Below are positions 8,520-16,731 of a stretch of 27,540 nucleotides of DNA, one piece after another. Each line of letters starts with the position of its first letter. Position 1 is the first letter of the stretch. The translations under genes and the position numbers were made by a program. This DNA comes from Flavobacteriaceae bacterium UBA5544 (GTDB lineage: Bacteria > Bacteroidota > Bacteroidia > Flavobacteriales > Flavobacteriaceae), in the NCBI GenBank assembly GCA_002426755.1, contig DINI01000015.1, forward strand, positions 1 to 27,540, read 5' to 3'. A model generated the notes under the pieces. It saw only the letters and a list, made by a program, of their open reading frames with translations, did not search any database and was not told the DNA's origin.

Positions 8520-9230
8520 ATGCTGGCTTCAATATTTGTTCCTAATCGAAACAATTCCTATGCTTGGTTGAATTTATTGTTTTTGATTGTATTTCTGCTG
8601 ATGGGAAAAATTGAACCCTATACAGTTCTGTTTGGCTATTTTTTAGAAACCATCATCATTGGAGTTTTCAATGTATTTAAAATGTTTGCTGCTTCAAGAT
8701 ATGACGGAAGTGGCAAGTCCATATACTTTTTTATTCCCTTCTTTATATTCCATTATGGAATGTTTGTGGCCATACAATCTGTTTTTGTGTTTGTTGTATT
8801 TGGAATTGGTGGTACAACCTCAATTAGAGAACCTTTTCATCTGTTTGAGAACTACACCTATATCTTACATCTAAAAGGAATGGAATATGTAATTCCTTTA
8901 CTTATTGCAACGCAATTAATAAAATTTGTTTTTGATTACATGGCTCCAAAAAAGTATCTCAATTTTACTGTTTTAGAAATTATGTACAAGCCTTACGTAC
9001 GTATCTTTATTCAACAGTTTACAGTTATAATTGCTATGTTTTTTATGATGTTCAGCAATGTTCCTGTTATTGCGGCATTGCTTTTAATTCTTTTTCGAGC
9101 TATTGTAGATTTTGTTTTGGCATCCATTAGGAGTAATACAAAAGTTCTTGATTATCTAGTAGATAAAACGTATGATGGTAAAGAACCTAAATCGGAGATA
9201 AGGAAAAAATTGCTTCTTATTTCGGAGTGA
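8520..9230 (+). CDS. Multi-pass membrane protein, DUF6498-like
   Basis: A 236-residue very hydrophobic protein with about six membrane segments (near residues 16-32, 35-55, 68-95, 120-140, 160-180 and 180-200) and a short basic cytosolic C-terminus. The pattern LFGYFLETIIIGVFNVFKM followed by FFIFHYGMFVAIQSVF resembles the DUF6498 family, recognised from memory. The function of that family is unknown to me. The start codon ATG at 8520 is 16 nt after the -7 box, so the leader is very short. Its promoter carries the same palindrome as the lipoprotein operon and the response regulator, which ties it to that regulon by inference. Confidence 0.75.
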   Translation: MLASIFVPNRNNSYAWLNLLFLIVFLLMGKIEPYTVLFGYFLETIIIGVFNVFKMFAASRYDGSGKSIYFFIPFFIFHYGMFVAIQSVFVFVVFGIGGTTSIREPFHLFENYTYILHLKGMEYVIPLLIATQLIKFVFDYMAPKKYLNFTVLEIMYKPYVRIFIQQFTVIIAMFFMMFSNVPVIAALLLILFRAIVDFVLASIRSNTKVLDYLVDKTYDGKEPKSEIRKKLLLISE

Positions 9231-9349
9231 TCCAAAGGTGAATACTAAACATTAAATTCAATTATCATTTCCAAGGTTAAAAGCTTTTTTCTTCGGTTTT
9301 TAATCCTGTCTCTACATCTGCAACATAGTGGCTTAGGGATAAATTTTCT

Positions 9350-9402
9350 AAAATATACGTAATTCATCGTATTGTTTCACTTCGTCTTAATCGGCAACTT
9401 TG
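9350..9402 (+). promoter_or_regulatory. Palindromic operator and promoter before the lipoprotein/propeller operon (copy 2 of 3)
   Basis: AAAATATACG (9350-9359), eight bases, then CGTATTG (9368-9374). TTG at 9372-9374 can serve as the -33, and CAACTTTG (9395-9402) lies 20 bp downstream, 7 of 8 to TANNTTTG. Layout is identical to the site at 8451. The preceding part of the gap (9231-9349) holds nothing else I recognise. Confidence 0.7.
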
Positions 9403-9432
9403 CTTCATTATTAACCCAAAAATATTAATACA

Positions 9433-9954
9433 ATGAAAAATTTAAAACAAATTATGTTATTACTAATGACAGTTACAATGGTATCACTCACCTCATGTTC
9501 AAAAGATGACGATGGAGGTGGAGGTGGAAGTGCTGGTGAAGGCACCATTACAGCAAAAGTAAATGGAACGCAAATTACCACACTAGAAATTACCTCTGTT
9601 GCCAATACTGTAACTGGTGGTGGACAAACAACGTTGACTTTACAAGGAAATACGAGTTCAGCCGCTTTCAATATGATTATTTTCGGATATGAAGGTGTTG
9701 GTACTTATGAATTGTCCGATAACAACGTGTTCATTTCTGCAAGCTATACAGAAGTGAATATCAATGATCCATTAAATAGCCAAATTTGGAATGCACCTTT
9801 TCAGGATTCTGGAGTTGTTGGCGAAATCAAGGTATCTGAAGATGCTGATGGTAAGGTAAAAGGAACATTCCGTTTTAATGCTAAAAACACTGAAGACGGA
9901 AGTATGAGAAATATCACAGATGGTTCATTTAATCTTGATGTAACAGAAAACTAA
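9433..9954 (+). CDS. Surface-exposed lipoprotein, DUF6252-like
   Basis: A 173-residue lipoprotein. The signal peptide ends in the lipobox LTSC with the lipidated Cys at residue 22. The sequence after it, SKDDD, fits the Bacteroidota lipoprotein export signal that sends lipoproteins to the cell surface, and a Gly run follows. The rest is predicted beta-rich with the GTYELSDN pattern near residue 90 and a C-terminal KGTFRFNAKN ... GSFNLDV pair of strands, similar to small DUF6252-type lipoproteins. Only 2 nt separate it from the propeller gene, so the two form an operon and probably a complex or pathway at the envelope. The family match is from memory and moderate; the lipoprotein call is firm. 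Confidence 0.8.
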   Translation: MKNLKQIMLLLMTVTMVSLTSCSKDDDGGGGGSAGEGTITAKVNGTQITTLEITSVANTVTGGGQTTLTLQGNTSSAAFNMIIFGYEGVGTYELSDNNVFISASYTEVNINDPLNSQIWNAPFQDSGVVGEIKVSEDADGKVKGTFRFNAKNTEDGSMRNITDGSFNLDVTEN

Positions 9955-9956
9955 TC

Positions 9957-11873
9957 ATGAAAGCGCTATTAATTCAATTCAAAAAGACGCTGATGCTTGC
10001 ACTATTTGTGGCTGCAAGTTCAGTATCGGCTCAAAAGGCAGAACAACCAAATGCCAATTATGACCTGGGCTCTAACATTAATGAGATGACCCTTACTATT
10101 GGAGGGATCCTAGTTGTTGCTACCAACGATGGACTTGTAGGAATTGATCCTAAAAAAAACAGTCCGGTCTTTACGTTTAACAATTTTGGAAAACTGAAGC
10201 CTGAAGAAACCGATTTTATTCCAGGTACGCCATATATTGTGGTGTCTCAAGGAGCAGATTCTAAATTTGCAGGATTGGCAAAAACCAAAAGAGCTGTCAT
10301 TGATTATGTTCAAGGTAAAGTGTTATTCAACTCGGAAGATGATAATTGGAAACAAGTTTACACTTGTAATGTGGCATTGCCAGAAAATAAGTTGATCATC
10401 AGTGGTCTTCAAAAGAGCGATCAAAAGTTTGAAAGCCAAGTTCCAAAAGTTGCTGTTTATGACATTGTAAGTGGAAAACAGGATTTTTCCTTTTTTCTAG
10501 ACAAACCAGGACGTGTGGGTATGGCTAAAGATTTTAGCGTTACTGGAACACCACTTTTGCTCAAGAGTTCAATCTTGATTCCTACAGCCCAAGGCATATT
10601 ATCCATGTCTCATACAGGAGAGGAGCTTTGGCAAACAAAAATCAAAGGAGTCAACTGGATGGTTGCCGATGAGACGGAAAAGGAAATCTATGCTTTTGAA
10701 GGAACTACAAATGGAGCAAACACAAGGATACACAAAATTGGGAGCAATGGTGCTGAACTCTGGAAAGATGACCGTAAAGTAAAAGGTGTGGTGTCAAATT
10801 TTCAAATTTTGCCCCAAGGAATTGCCGTGGTTAGCAACAAAAGTGATGGCGGAAGTAATAGTGTGTTTTCAGCTAAAAACGAATCTGAAATTGCATTCTT
10901 AAATGCTTCCAATGGGGAAGATTTATGGGAAAAAGCACCAAAAACTAAAGGTTACGTCCAGCACTTTTATGTAATGGATGATGGTATTCTCTTTGGTATT
11001 TATGAAGGTGGTATTAATAAGATTTCGTTTGACGGTAAGACGCTCTTCAAAAAACCTTTGAAAACGGGTGAAAACATCATGGTCATGGCCCATTCGCCAC
11101 AAGGGTTGATTTACATAACTAGTGAGGATGCCAATATTGTTAATTTAGAAACGGGTGAAGAAGTCTGGGATAAACCTTTAAAGTACAAAAGTGCCACGTC
11201 TGTTGCCTCAACATTTGATAGCAAAAACAATCGTTATTTGATTGCAGCCGATGGAAAAATCATGGCCGTTGATGCCACATCTGGAAATGTCAGTGATTTG
11301 GCAAAATGTGATTTTGATGAAAAAGAAGATCCAAACCATATGGAAATGAGGGATGGTGGCATCTTTTTGTCTTCTGACCAGAACATGAGCATGGTAAACT
11401 TTGATGGTAGCGAGAATTATCATTCTTATTACAAATCTCCGGGGCGAAGCACCTTCGGGAAAATCATGGGAGGAATTGCCGCAGTTGCCTCAACAGCTAT
11501 GGCGGTAAGTATGAGTGCCAGAGCAGGTGCCAACAGAACCGGAATGGGAAGTTCTAACGATTTGAGTAACTATAACGATTATGGCAAAGAAGCCAAGCGA
11601 GCTGCTGATATGTTTTCAGGAATCGCTGGAGCATCCTTTGCATATCTTGCAACAAGGTTTAAGGCTACTGCAGCTACAGAAAACGCCCAATTCATTTTAA
11701 CTAATCTTGATGGAGGTACTGGCCTTGTCAAAGTAAATAAAGATACAGGAAAAGTGGACAAAGAAATTATACTTAAGGATAAAAAACCGGAGTATGAGGT
11801 GGATGAGTTTGGCGGATATTTGTTTTATAAAGCCAATGACAAAACTATCTACGCATACGATCTTACAAAATAA
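9957..11873 (+). CDS. Secreted PQQ-like beta-propeller protein
   Basis: A 638-residue protein with a signal peptide (about 1-25, ending VSAQ) and repeated propeller strands of the PQQ type: GEELWQTKI near 222, GAELWKDDRK near 264, GEDLWEKAPK near 319 and GEEVWDKPL near 398. The C-terminus continues the propeller (LVKVNKDTGKV, TIYAYDLTK). Between about 500 and 570 an Ala/Gly-rich insertion breaks the propeller, with two hydrophobic stretches (IMGGIAAVASTAMAVSMSA and MFSGIAGASFAYLA). No PQQ-dehydrogenase active-site signature was seen, so it is more likely a binding or scaffold protein (BamB-like in fold) than an enzyme. Co-transcribed with the lipoprotein and ended by a strong terminator. Confidence 0.8.
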   Translation: MKALLIQFKKTLMLALFVAASSVSAQKAEQPNANYDLGSNINEMTLTIGGILVVATNDGLVGIDPKKNSPVFTFNNFGKLKPEETDFIPGTPYIVVSQGADSKFAGLAKTKRAVIDYVQGKVLFNSEDDNWKQVYTCNVALPENKLIISGLQKSDQKFESQVPKVAVYDIVSGKQDFSFFLDKPGRVGMAKDFSVTGTPLLLKSSILIPTAQGILSMSHTGEELWQTKIKGVNWMVADETEKEIYAFEGTTNGANTRIHKIGSNGAELWKDDRKVKGVVSNFQILPQGIAVVSNKSDGGSNSVFSAKNESEIAFLNASNGEDLWEKAPKTKGYVQHFYVMDDGILFGIYEGGINKISFDGKTLFKKPLKTGENIMVMAHSPQGLIYITSEDANIVNLETGEEVWDKPLKYKSATSVASTFDSKNNRYLIAADGKIMAVDATSGNVSDLAKCDFDEKEDPNHMEMRDGGIFLSSDQNMSMVNFDGSENYHSYYKSPGRSTFGKIMGGIAAVASTAMAVSMSARAGANRTGMGSSNDLSNYNDYGKEAKRAADMFSGIAGASFAYLATRFKATAATENAQFILTNLDGGTGLVKVNKDTGKVDKEIILKDKKPEYEVDEFGGYLFYKANDKTIYAYDLTK

Positions 11874-11892
11874 ATCATGGTGTTACGGTTGG

Positions 11893-11932
11893 GATTGGGC
11901 GCAATTTTAAACGATTGCGCTTAATCTTTTTT
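11893..11932 (+). terminator. Rho-independent terminator of the propeller operon
   Basis: Arms 11893-11905 and 11914-11926 pair over 13 bp (core GCGCAAT with ATTGCGC, two G-U pairs in the stem) around an 8-nt loop, followed directly by six T at 11927-11932. It separates the lipoprotein/propeller operon from the histidine kinase genes. Confidence 0.85.
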
Positions 11933-12078
11933 AATTGCAAGTTGTCGAAAAAAAATCAGTAGTATATTCATTTACAGTTATATTCGTAATGCTATTAATC
12001 AATTTTATTAAAAAGGCGTCAGTTATCTTTTCTGTTTTTAAAAACAGTAATAATCTGATGCTTTTTTTATTCCTTAAC

Positions 12079-14064
12079 ATGAAAAGATACTGTTTCTTTT
12101 TTACTGTTTTTTGTCTTTTCAATAGCGTTTCCTTTGCTCAAGAAAATTTAAAGATTAGTGCTTTATCAAAAGATGATTCATCTAAAGTATTAAAGCTTAA
12201 AAAGAATTTAAAATCAGCTTCAGACCTACAAAAATTGAATATCTATTATCAATTAGGATTGTTATATGCAGGTCACGATGATTCTTTGGCCAACATGTAT
12301 GCCGATATGCTTTTGGAAAAGAGCAAGTCCGCTCATGCAGAAAGTCAATCGGGAAACGCCTATTATCTGAAGGGAAAAATTACGGAATCTACCTCAAGTG
12401 TCAAATCCCTGGAATATTTTAAACAAGCCACAGAGATATTCGAAAAACACAATGACAGCCTTCTGAAGGATGTTTATTTTGAACAAGCCAACATTCATAT
12501 TCTATTTTCGGAATTTCCCGAAGCTTTAAAATTCGGATTGAAATCTTTGGAGTATAACAAGGTCAATGCGATTGATAAAAACATACAGCGCGATATGTCT
12601 TTTATTGGATACGTTCACGACCGTATGTATGAATTTAAAGAATCCATAAAATGGAATCGTGAAGCACTAAAATTGGCTAAAAAATTAAATGACAAATCGA
12701 GTGAAGCCTTGTGCTATGGACGTATTGGGATTGCTTTTGATGAATTGGCAGAAAAGGATAATTTCAATAAACGATTGTTTGATAGTGCCTTATACTATAA
12801 TCAGAAAGCGGTAAAATTAAGTTTGCAGACACATGATTTGAGCTTATTGAGACGCACATATTCCAATATCGGAAATACGTATAGCAAGCTCAAAAATTAC
12901 GAAAAAGCGGAAGAGTACACATTAAAGTCGCTTGAGGTCCCTGGTTTTGAAGAGAACAAAGGTGTCACTTTGGTCAATTTGGGAAAAATCTATCTGGAGA
13001 CCAATCGCTATCAAGAAGCCAAAAAGATTCTGGATAGTGCGATGCAAAACACACTAAAATATGGTACCAGAAAATTTCAATTGGAAGCCTTTTATCGTTT
13101 TCACGAATTGGACGTTAAAAAAGGCGACTACAAATCAGCACTCCAGAATTATATCGATTACAAATCCATAGAAGATTCTTTGCTAAACGAAACCAAAACC
13201 AAGCAAATTGCCGAAGTCAGCGAACGTTATAAAACAGCAGATAAAGAGCGTGAAATCCTAATACAACGCGCTGATTTGGCTGAAAAAAACTTAACCATTC
13301 AAAAGCAGAATCTACAGGTTTTGGGTCTGTTGGCGTTGGCAATAGTATTGAGTCTGATTGGATTTTTGTTTTACAACCAGCAAAAACTTAAGAACAAACA
13401 ACTTCATAAGGAGAACGAATTGAAAGATGCTTTGATTAAGATTGAAACCCAAAGCAAACTTCAAGAACAACGCTTGCGTATCAGTCGTGATTTGCATGAT
13501 AATATTGGAGCGCAACTTGCTTTTATCATTTCGTCTATTGACAATTTGAAATACGGATTCAATATCCAAGACGAAAAATTGACCAAAAAGCTTGATGGTA
13601 TCAGTGATTTTACCTCTTCAACAATTTATGAATTGCGCGATACGATTTGGGCCATGAATAAAAGCGAGATCACTTTTGAGGATTTGCAGTCGCGAATTTC
13701 AAACTATATTGATAAAGCGCATGTGTTTGAAGACAAAATAAATTTCTCCTTCAACGTTGCCGATGATGTAGATGTAACGAGGAAATTTACCTCGGTTGAA
13801 GGCATGAACATCCATCGTGTGATTCAAGAAGCCATTCACAATAGTTTAAAACACGCCAATCCAACACAGATTCAGGTGGATGTGTCAAAAAAACTTCACA
13901 ATCTACAATTTGTGGTGTCTGATGACGGAAACGGTTTCAATATGAAAAATGTACCACAAGGAAATGGTTTAACTAATATGAATAAACGTATTCAGGAAAT
14001 TGGTGGCGAATTGTCAATCGATTCCAAAGAAAACACAGGAACCAAAGTCATTATTTTGTTGTAG
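12079..14064 (+). CDS. TPR-containing sensor histidine kinase (NarX-like HisKA_3), first of a tandem pair
   Basis: I chose ATG 12079 (661 residues) because it opens into a clean signal peptide (MKRYCFFFTVFCLFNSVSFA); an in-frame TTG at 11935 would add 48 residues in front of it. Tetratricopeptide repeats fill about 40-390 and should lie in the periplasm. A membrane helix is at about 413-434, a coiled-coil linker follows, then the HisKA_3 box RISRDLHDNIGAQL with the phosphorylated His at H473. The ATPase domain shows the N box (NSLKHA), DDGNGF and GNGLTNM. It should sense through the TPR region and pass phosphate to a NarL-type regulator, most likely the one at 16081. The gap 11933-12078 shows no clear promoter. 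Confidence 0.93.
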   Translation: MKRYCFFFTVFCLFNSVSFAQENLKISALSKDDSSKVLKLKKNLKSASDLQKLNIYYQLGLLYAGHDDSLANMYADMLLEKSKSAHAESQSGNAYYLKGKITESTSSVKSLEYFKQATEIFEKHNDSLLKDVYFEQANIHILFSEFPEALKFGLKSLEYNKVNAIDKNIQRDMSFIGYVHDRMYEFKESIKWNREALKLAKKLNDKSSEALCYGRIGIAFDELAEKDNFNKRLFDSALYYNQKAVKLSLQTHDLSLLRRTYSNIGNTYSKLKNYEKAEEYTLKSLEVPGFEENKGVTLVNLGKIYLETNRYQEAKKILDSAMQNTLKYGTRKFQLEAFYRFHELDVKKGDYKSALQNYIDYKSIEDSLLNETKTKQIAEVSERYKTADKEREILIQRADLAEKNLTIQKQNLQVLGLLALAIVLSLIGFLFYNQQKLKNKQLHKENELKDALIKIETQSKLQEQRLRISRDLHDNIGAQLAFIISSIDNLKYGFNIQDEKLTKKLDGISDFTSSTIYELRDTIWAMNKSEITFEDLQSRISNYIDKAHVFEDKINFSFNVADDVDVTRKFTSVEGMNIHRVIQEAIHNSLKHANPTQIQVDVSKKLHNLQFVVSDDGNGFNMKNVPQGNGLTNMNKRIQEIGGELSIDSKENTGTKVIILL

Positions 14065-14122
14065 GCGTTATTATTCCTTGAAAAAATATATTATTTTCAT
14101 TGAGCTATTATTTCAATCCTAA

Positions 14123-16003
14123 ATGAGACACAGATTTCTAATTCTTCTTATTTTCATTCTTTCAGCAATTCCTGTTGTCTATTCGCAATCCAATGTAGAA
14201 AAACTGAACGATTCGGCGATGGCTCTTTATAAACAAAACCCAAAGCAAGCAATTTCAATTTTGGAAGAAGCATTGAAGAAAAGCAAAAATGACCCAAAAC
14301 TGTTTAGCTTTTCCCAAAACAATTTAGGCATTGTTTATCGAGATTTGGGACAGTTCGAAAAAGCCAAATCTCTTTCTGAAGAAGCCTTAAAGCATCCAAG
14401 AGATTCTTTTGCAATTGCTTCAGCTTACAATAATATTGGCGCCTCTAACCGAAGTTTGGGTAACTATGAAGATGCACTGAATGCCTACTTGAATGCGTTG
14501 CATATTTATGAAAATAAAGAAGCTTTAAATGAAGTGGCCACGGTAAATAATAATATTGGGATGGTCTATAGTTATTTGGGCATCAATGAGAAAGCCGTGC
14601 AATATCATTTAAAGGCCATTGATGTTTTTGAAAAAGAAAATAATCAAAAGGGAATATCTCAAGCGTACAACAACATTGCCATTATTTATGCGAATGATGG
14701 AGAATTGGACAAGGCGTTGAGTTATTTTCAATATTCGTTGGTGATTGAGGAACAATTGAAAGACAAAAAAGGAATCGCTGAATCGTCCAATAATGTGGGA
14801 GCTGTTTTTTATTACATGCAAGAGATTGACTCAGCATTGGTGTACTTTAAGAGATCAGCAGCGATTGAAAAATCAATTGGTAATTTTGCCGGTGTCGGTT
14901 CTAGCTACAATAACATTGCCCAGGTTTTAATCGAAAACGAAAGGGTTGATGCATCAAAATTATTCATTGACAGCGCCTATTATTATGCAAAGAAATCTAA
15001 AACAGCAGTAGATATTGAAACTGCTTTAAACATGTATTCTCAATATTATGAAGCCAAAAATGACACAAAAACGGCTCTAAAATATTTTAAAGAGTATTCC
15101 AATTACAAGGATAGTATTTTAAATTTTGATACCAATGCCAAAGTTGCCAAATTGGAAATTGAATATCAAACAGAAACAAAAGAAAAGGAAATTCTGTCGC
15201 AACGGGCTGATTTGGCGGAAAAAGAACTCGATTTAAGCAAAAAGAACTCTTACATTCTAGGATTGGTAGGTTTGGCAATTGTGTTATCACTTTTAGGTTT
15301 TTTGTTCTACAGCCAGCAGAAACTCAAGAACCGTCAGCTTCAAAAGGAAAACGAGTTAAAAGATGCCTTAATCAAAATAGAAACCCAAAACCGATTACAA
15401 GAACAGCGTTTGCGAATCAGTCGCGATTTGCATGACAATATCGGAGCACAATTAACTTTTATTATTTCGTCTTTAGACAATTTAAAATATGGCTTCCAAT
15501 TGCCGGAAAAGTTGAGCGATAAACTCAAAACAATTAGTGAATTTACAACCACAACCATTTATGAATTGCGCGACACTATTTGGGCAATGAACAAAAATGA
15601 AATCTCATTGGAGGATTTACAAACACGTATCTCCAATTTTATTGAAAAAGCCAATGCAGCTGCCGAAACAGTCAGTTTTCAATTTGAAATGGACAGCAAC
15701 TTGCCCAATGAATTAAAATTCTCCTCTGTGGAAGGTATGAATCTTTACCGAATTATTCAGGAAGCAATCAATAATGCACTTAAATATTCCGAGGCAAGAA
15801 ACATAAAGGTGCTATTTAGAAAAGAAGAAAATAATTTGAAAATATCGATTATTGATGATGGAAAAGGTTTTGAAGAAACCTCAATTGAATTTGGCAATGG
15901 ACTCAATAATATGAAAAAACGAGCACATGAAATCAATGCTCAATTCAAAATTGAATCAAGACTAGGAAATGGAACGCAAGTTTCGGTCATTCTTCCTGAA
16001 TAA
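14123..16003 (+). CDS. TPR-containing sensor histidine kinase, second of a tandem pair
   Basis: A 626-residue protein with the same layout as the kinase before it: signal peptide (ending VVYSQ), about six or seven TPR units at about 30-330 (repeated YNNIG/NNNIG patterns), a membrane helix at about 378-400, the box RISRDLHDNIGAQL with H437, and the ATPase motifs NALKYS, DDGKGF and GNGLNNM. The helix, linker and H-box region is almost identical to that of the upstream kinase, whereas the TPR halves differ clearly. This points to a duplication with divergence of the sensing part. It precedes the response regulator gene by 77 bp and may feed the same regulator. Confidence 0.93.
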   Translation: MRHRFLILLIFILSAIPVVYSQSNVEKLNDSAMALYKQNPKQAISILEEALKKSKNDPKLFSFSQNNLGIVYRDLGQFEKAKSLSEEALKHPRDSFAIASAYNNIGASNRSLGNYEDALNAYLNALHIYENKEALNEVATVNNNIGMVYSYLGINEKAVQYHLKAIDVFEKENNQKGISQAYNNIAIIYANDGELDKALSYFQYSLVIEEQLKDKKGIAESSNNVGAVFYYMQEIDSALVYFKRSAAIEKSIGNFAGVGSSYNNIAQVLIENERVDASKLFIDSAYYYAKKSKTAVDIETALNMYSQYYEAKNDTKTALKYFKEYSNYKDSILNFDTNAKVAKLEIEYQTETKEKEILSQRADLAEKELDLSKKNSYILGLVGLAIVLSLLGFLFYSQQKLKNRQLQKENELKDALIKIETQNRLQEQRLRISRDLHDNIGAQLTFIISSLDNLKYGFQLPEKLSDKLKTISEFTTTTIYELRDTIWAMNKNEISLEDLQTRISNFIEKANAAAETVSFQFEMDSNLPNELKFSSVEGMNLYRIIQEAINNALKYSEARNIKVLFRKEENNLKISIIDDGKGFEETSIEFGNGLNNMKKRAHEINAQFKIESRLGNGTQVSVILPE

Positions 16004-16053
16004 AATATACGACAAATGCCGTATAGTAATGTCTTCTAAAATCGGTAACTTAC
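16002..16053 (+). promoter_or_regulatory. Palindromic operator before the response regulator (copy 3 of 3)
   Basis: AAAATATACG (16002-16011), eight bases, then CGTATAG (16020-16026). TAACTTAC (16046-16053) sits at the -7 position, 19 bp after TAG, and matches TANNTTTG at 6 of 8. The region just before this box (AATCGG then YAACTT) is also shared with the promoter at 9350. The site overlaps the stop codon of the upstream kinase, so the regulator has its own promoter and is probably autoregulated. Confidence 0.65.
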
Positions 16054-16080
16054 CTATCTTTTAAATCAACCATTTTAGTC

Positions 16081-16731
16081 ATGAATATAAAAATCGCAAT
16101 TGTTGACGACAATACATTTCTTATCAATGCAGTAAAAGAAAAATTATCTTTTTTTGACGATTTGAGCTTTAAGTTTTCTGCCATGAATGGGTCAGATTTA
16201 TTGGCGCAATTGGAAGATAATTCCAATCTCGATTTGATTTTGATGGACATCGAAATGCCCGTCCTGAATGGAATAGAAACCACCGAAATCGTCAAGCAAA
16301 AATATCCACATATCAGAATCATCATGCTGACTGTTTTTGACAATGATGAGAATATATTCAACGCCATAAAAGCTGGTGCAGATGGATATTTGCTAAAAGA
16401 AATCAATGCCAAGGATTTGCATGATGGCATCGTTGAAACCTTGAATGGAGGCGCGGCCATGAACCCTTCAATCGCCTTAAAAACGTTAAAACTACTTCGC
16501 AATCCTATTACTATTGAAAATAAAAAAGATCAAGAAGATATTCAATTGACTTCTAGAGAAACCGATGTTTTGGAACAGTTGAGCAAAGGGCTCAACTATA
16601 ACAAAATTGCCGAAAACCTTATTTTATCTACAGGAACTGTTCGGAAGCACATTGAAAATATCTACCGAAAACTTCAGGTGCACAACAAACTGGAGGCCGT
16701 TCAAAAAGCTAAAAAAAACAATTTAATATGA
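16081..16731 (+). CDS. NarL/FixJ family response regulator
   Basis: A 216-residue two-domain regulator. The receiver domain spans about 1-120, with the acidic pair DD near residue 9-10, the phosphorylated Asp D56 in LILMDIEMP, the Thr of MLTVFD and the Lys of LLKE. A LuxR-type helix-turn-helix lies at about 150-212 (LTSRETDVLEQLSKG, IAENLILSTGTVRKHIENIY). Its natural partners are the two HisKA_3 kinases directly upstream, since this kinase class pairs with NarL-type regulators. A palindrome of the kind NarL-type dimers bind lies in its own promoter and in two other promoters of this window. Its last 9 bases overlap the 3' end of the convergent peptidase gene. Confidence 0.95.
   Translation: MNIKIAIVDDNTFLINAVKEKLSFFDDLSFKFSAMNGSDLLAQLEDNSNLDLILMDIEMPVLNGIETTEIVKQKYPHIRIIMLTVFDNDENIFNAIKAGADGYLLKEINAKDLHDGIVETLNGGAAMNPSIALKTLKLLRNPITIENKKDQEDIQLTSRETDVLEQLSKGLNYNKIAENLILSTGTVRKHIENIYRKLQVHNKLEAVQKAKKNNLI

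Noticed and set aside
9270..9310. Possible terminator after the DUF6498-like gene
   Set aside because: GGTTAAAA can pair with TTTTAATCC only with a bulge and AT pairs; too weak to call.
11935..12078. N-terminal extension of 48 residues of the first kinase from TTG
   Set aside because: The ATG at 12079 begins a textbook signal peptide; the extension would bury it behind another hydrophobic segment.
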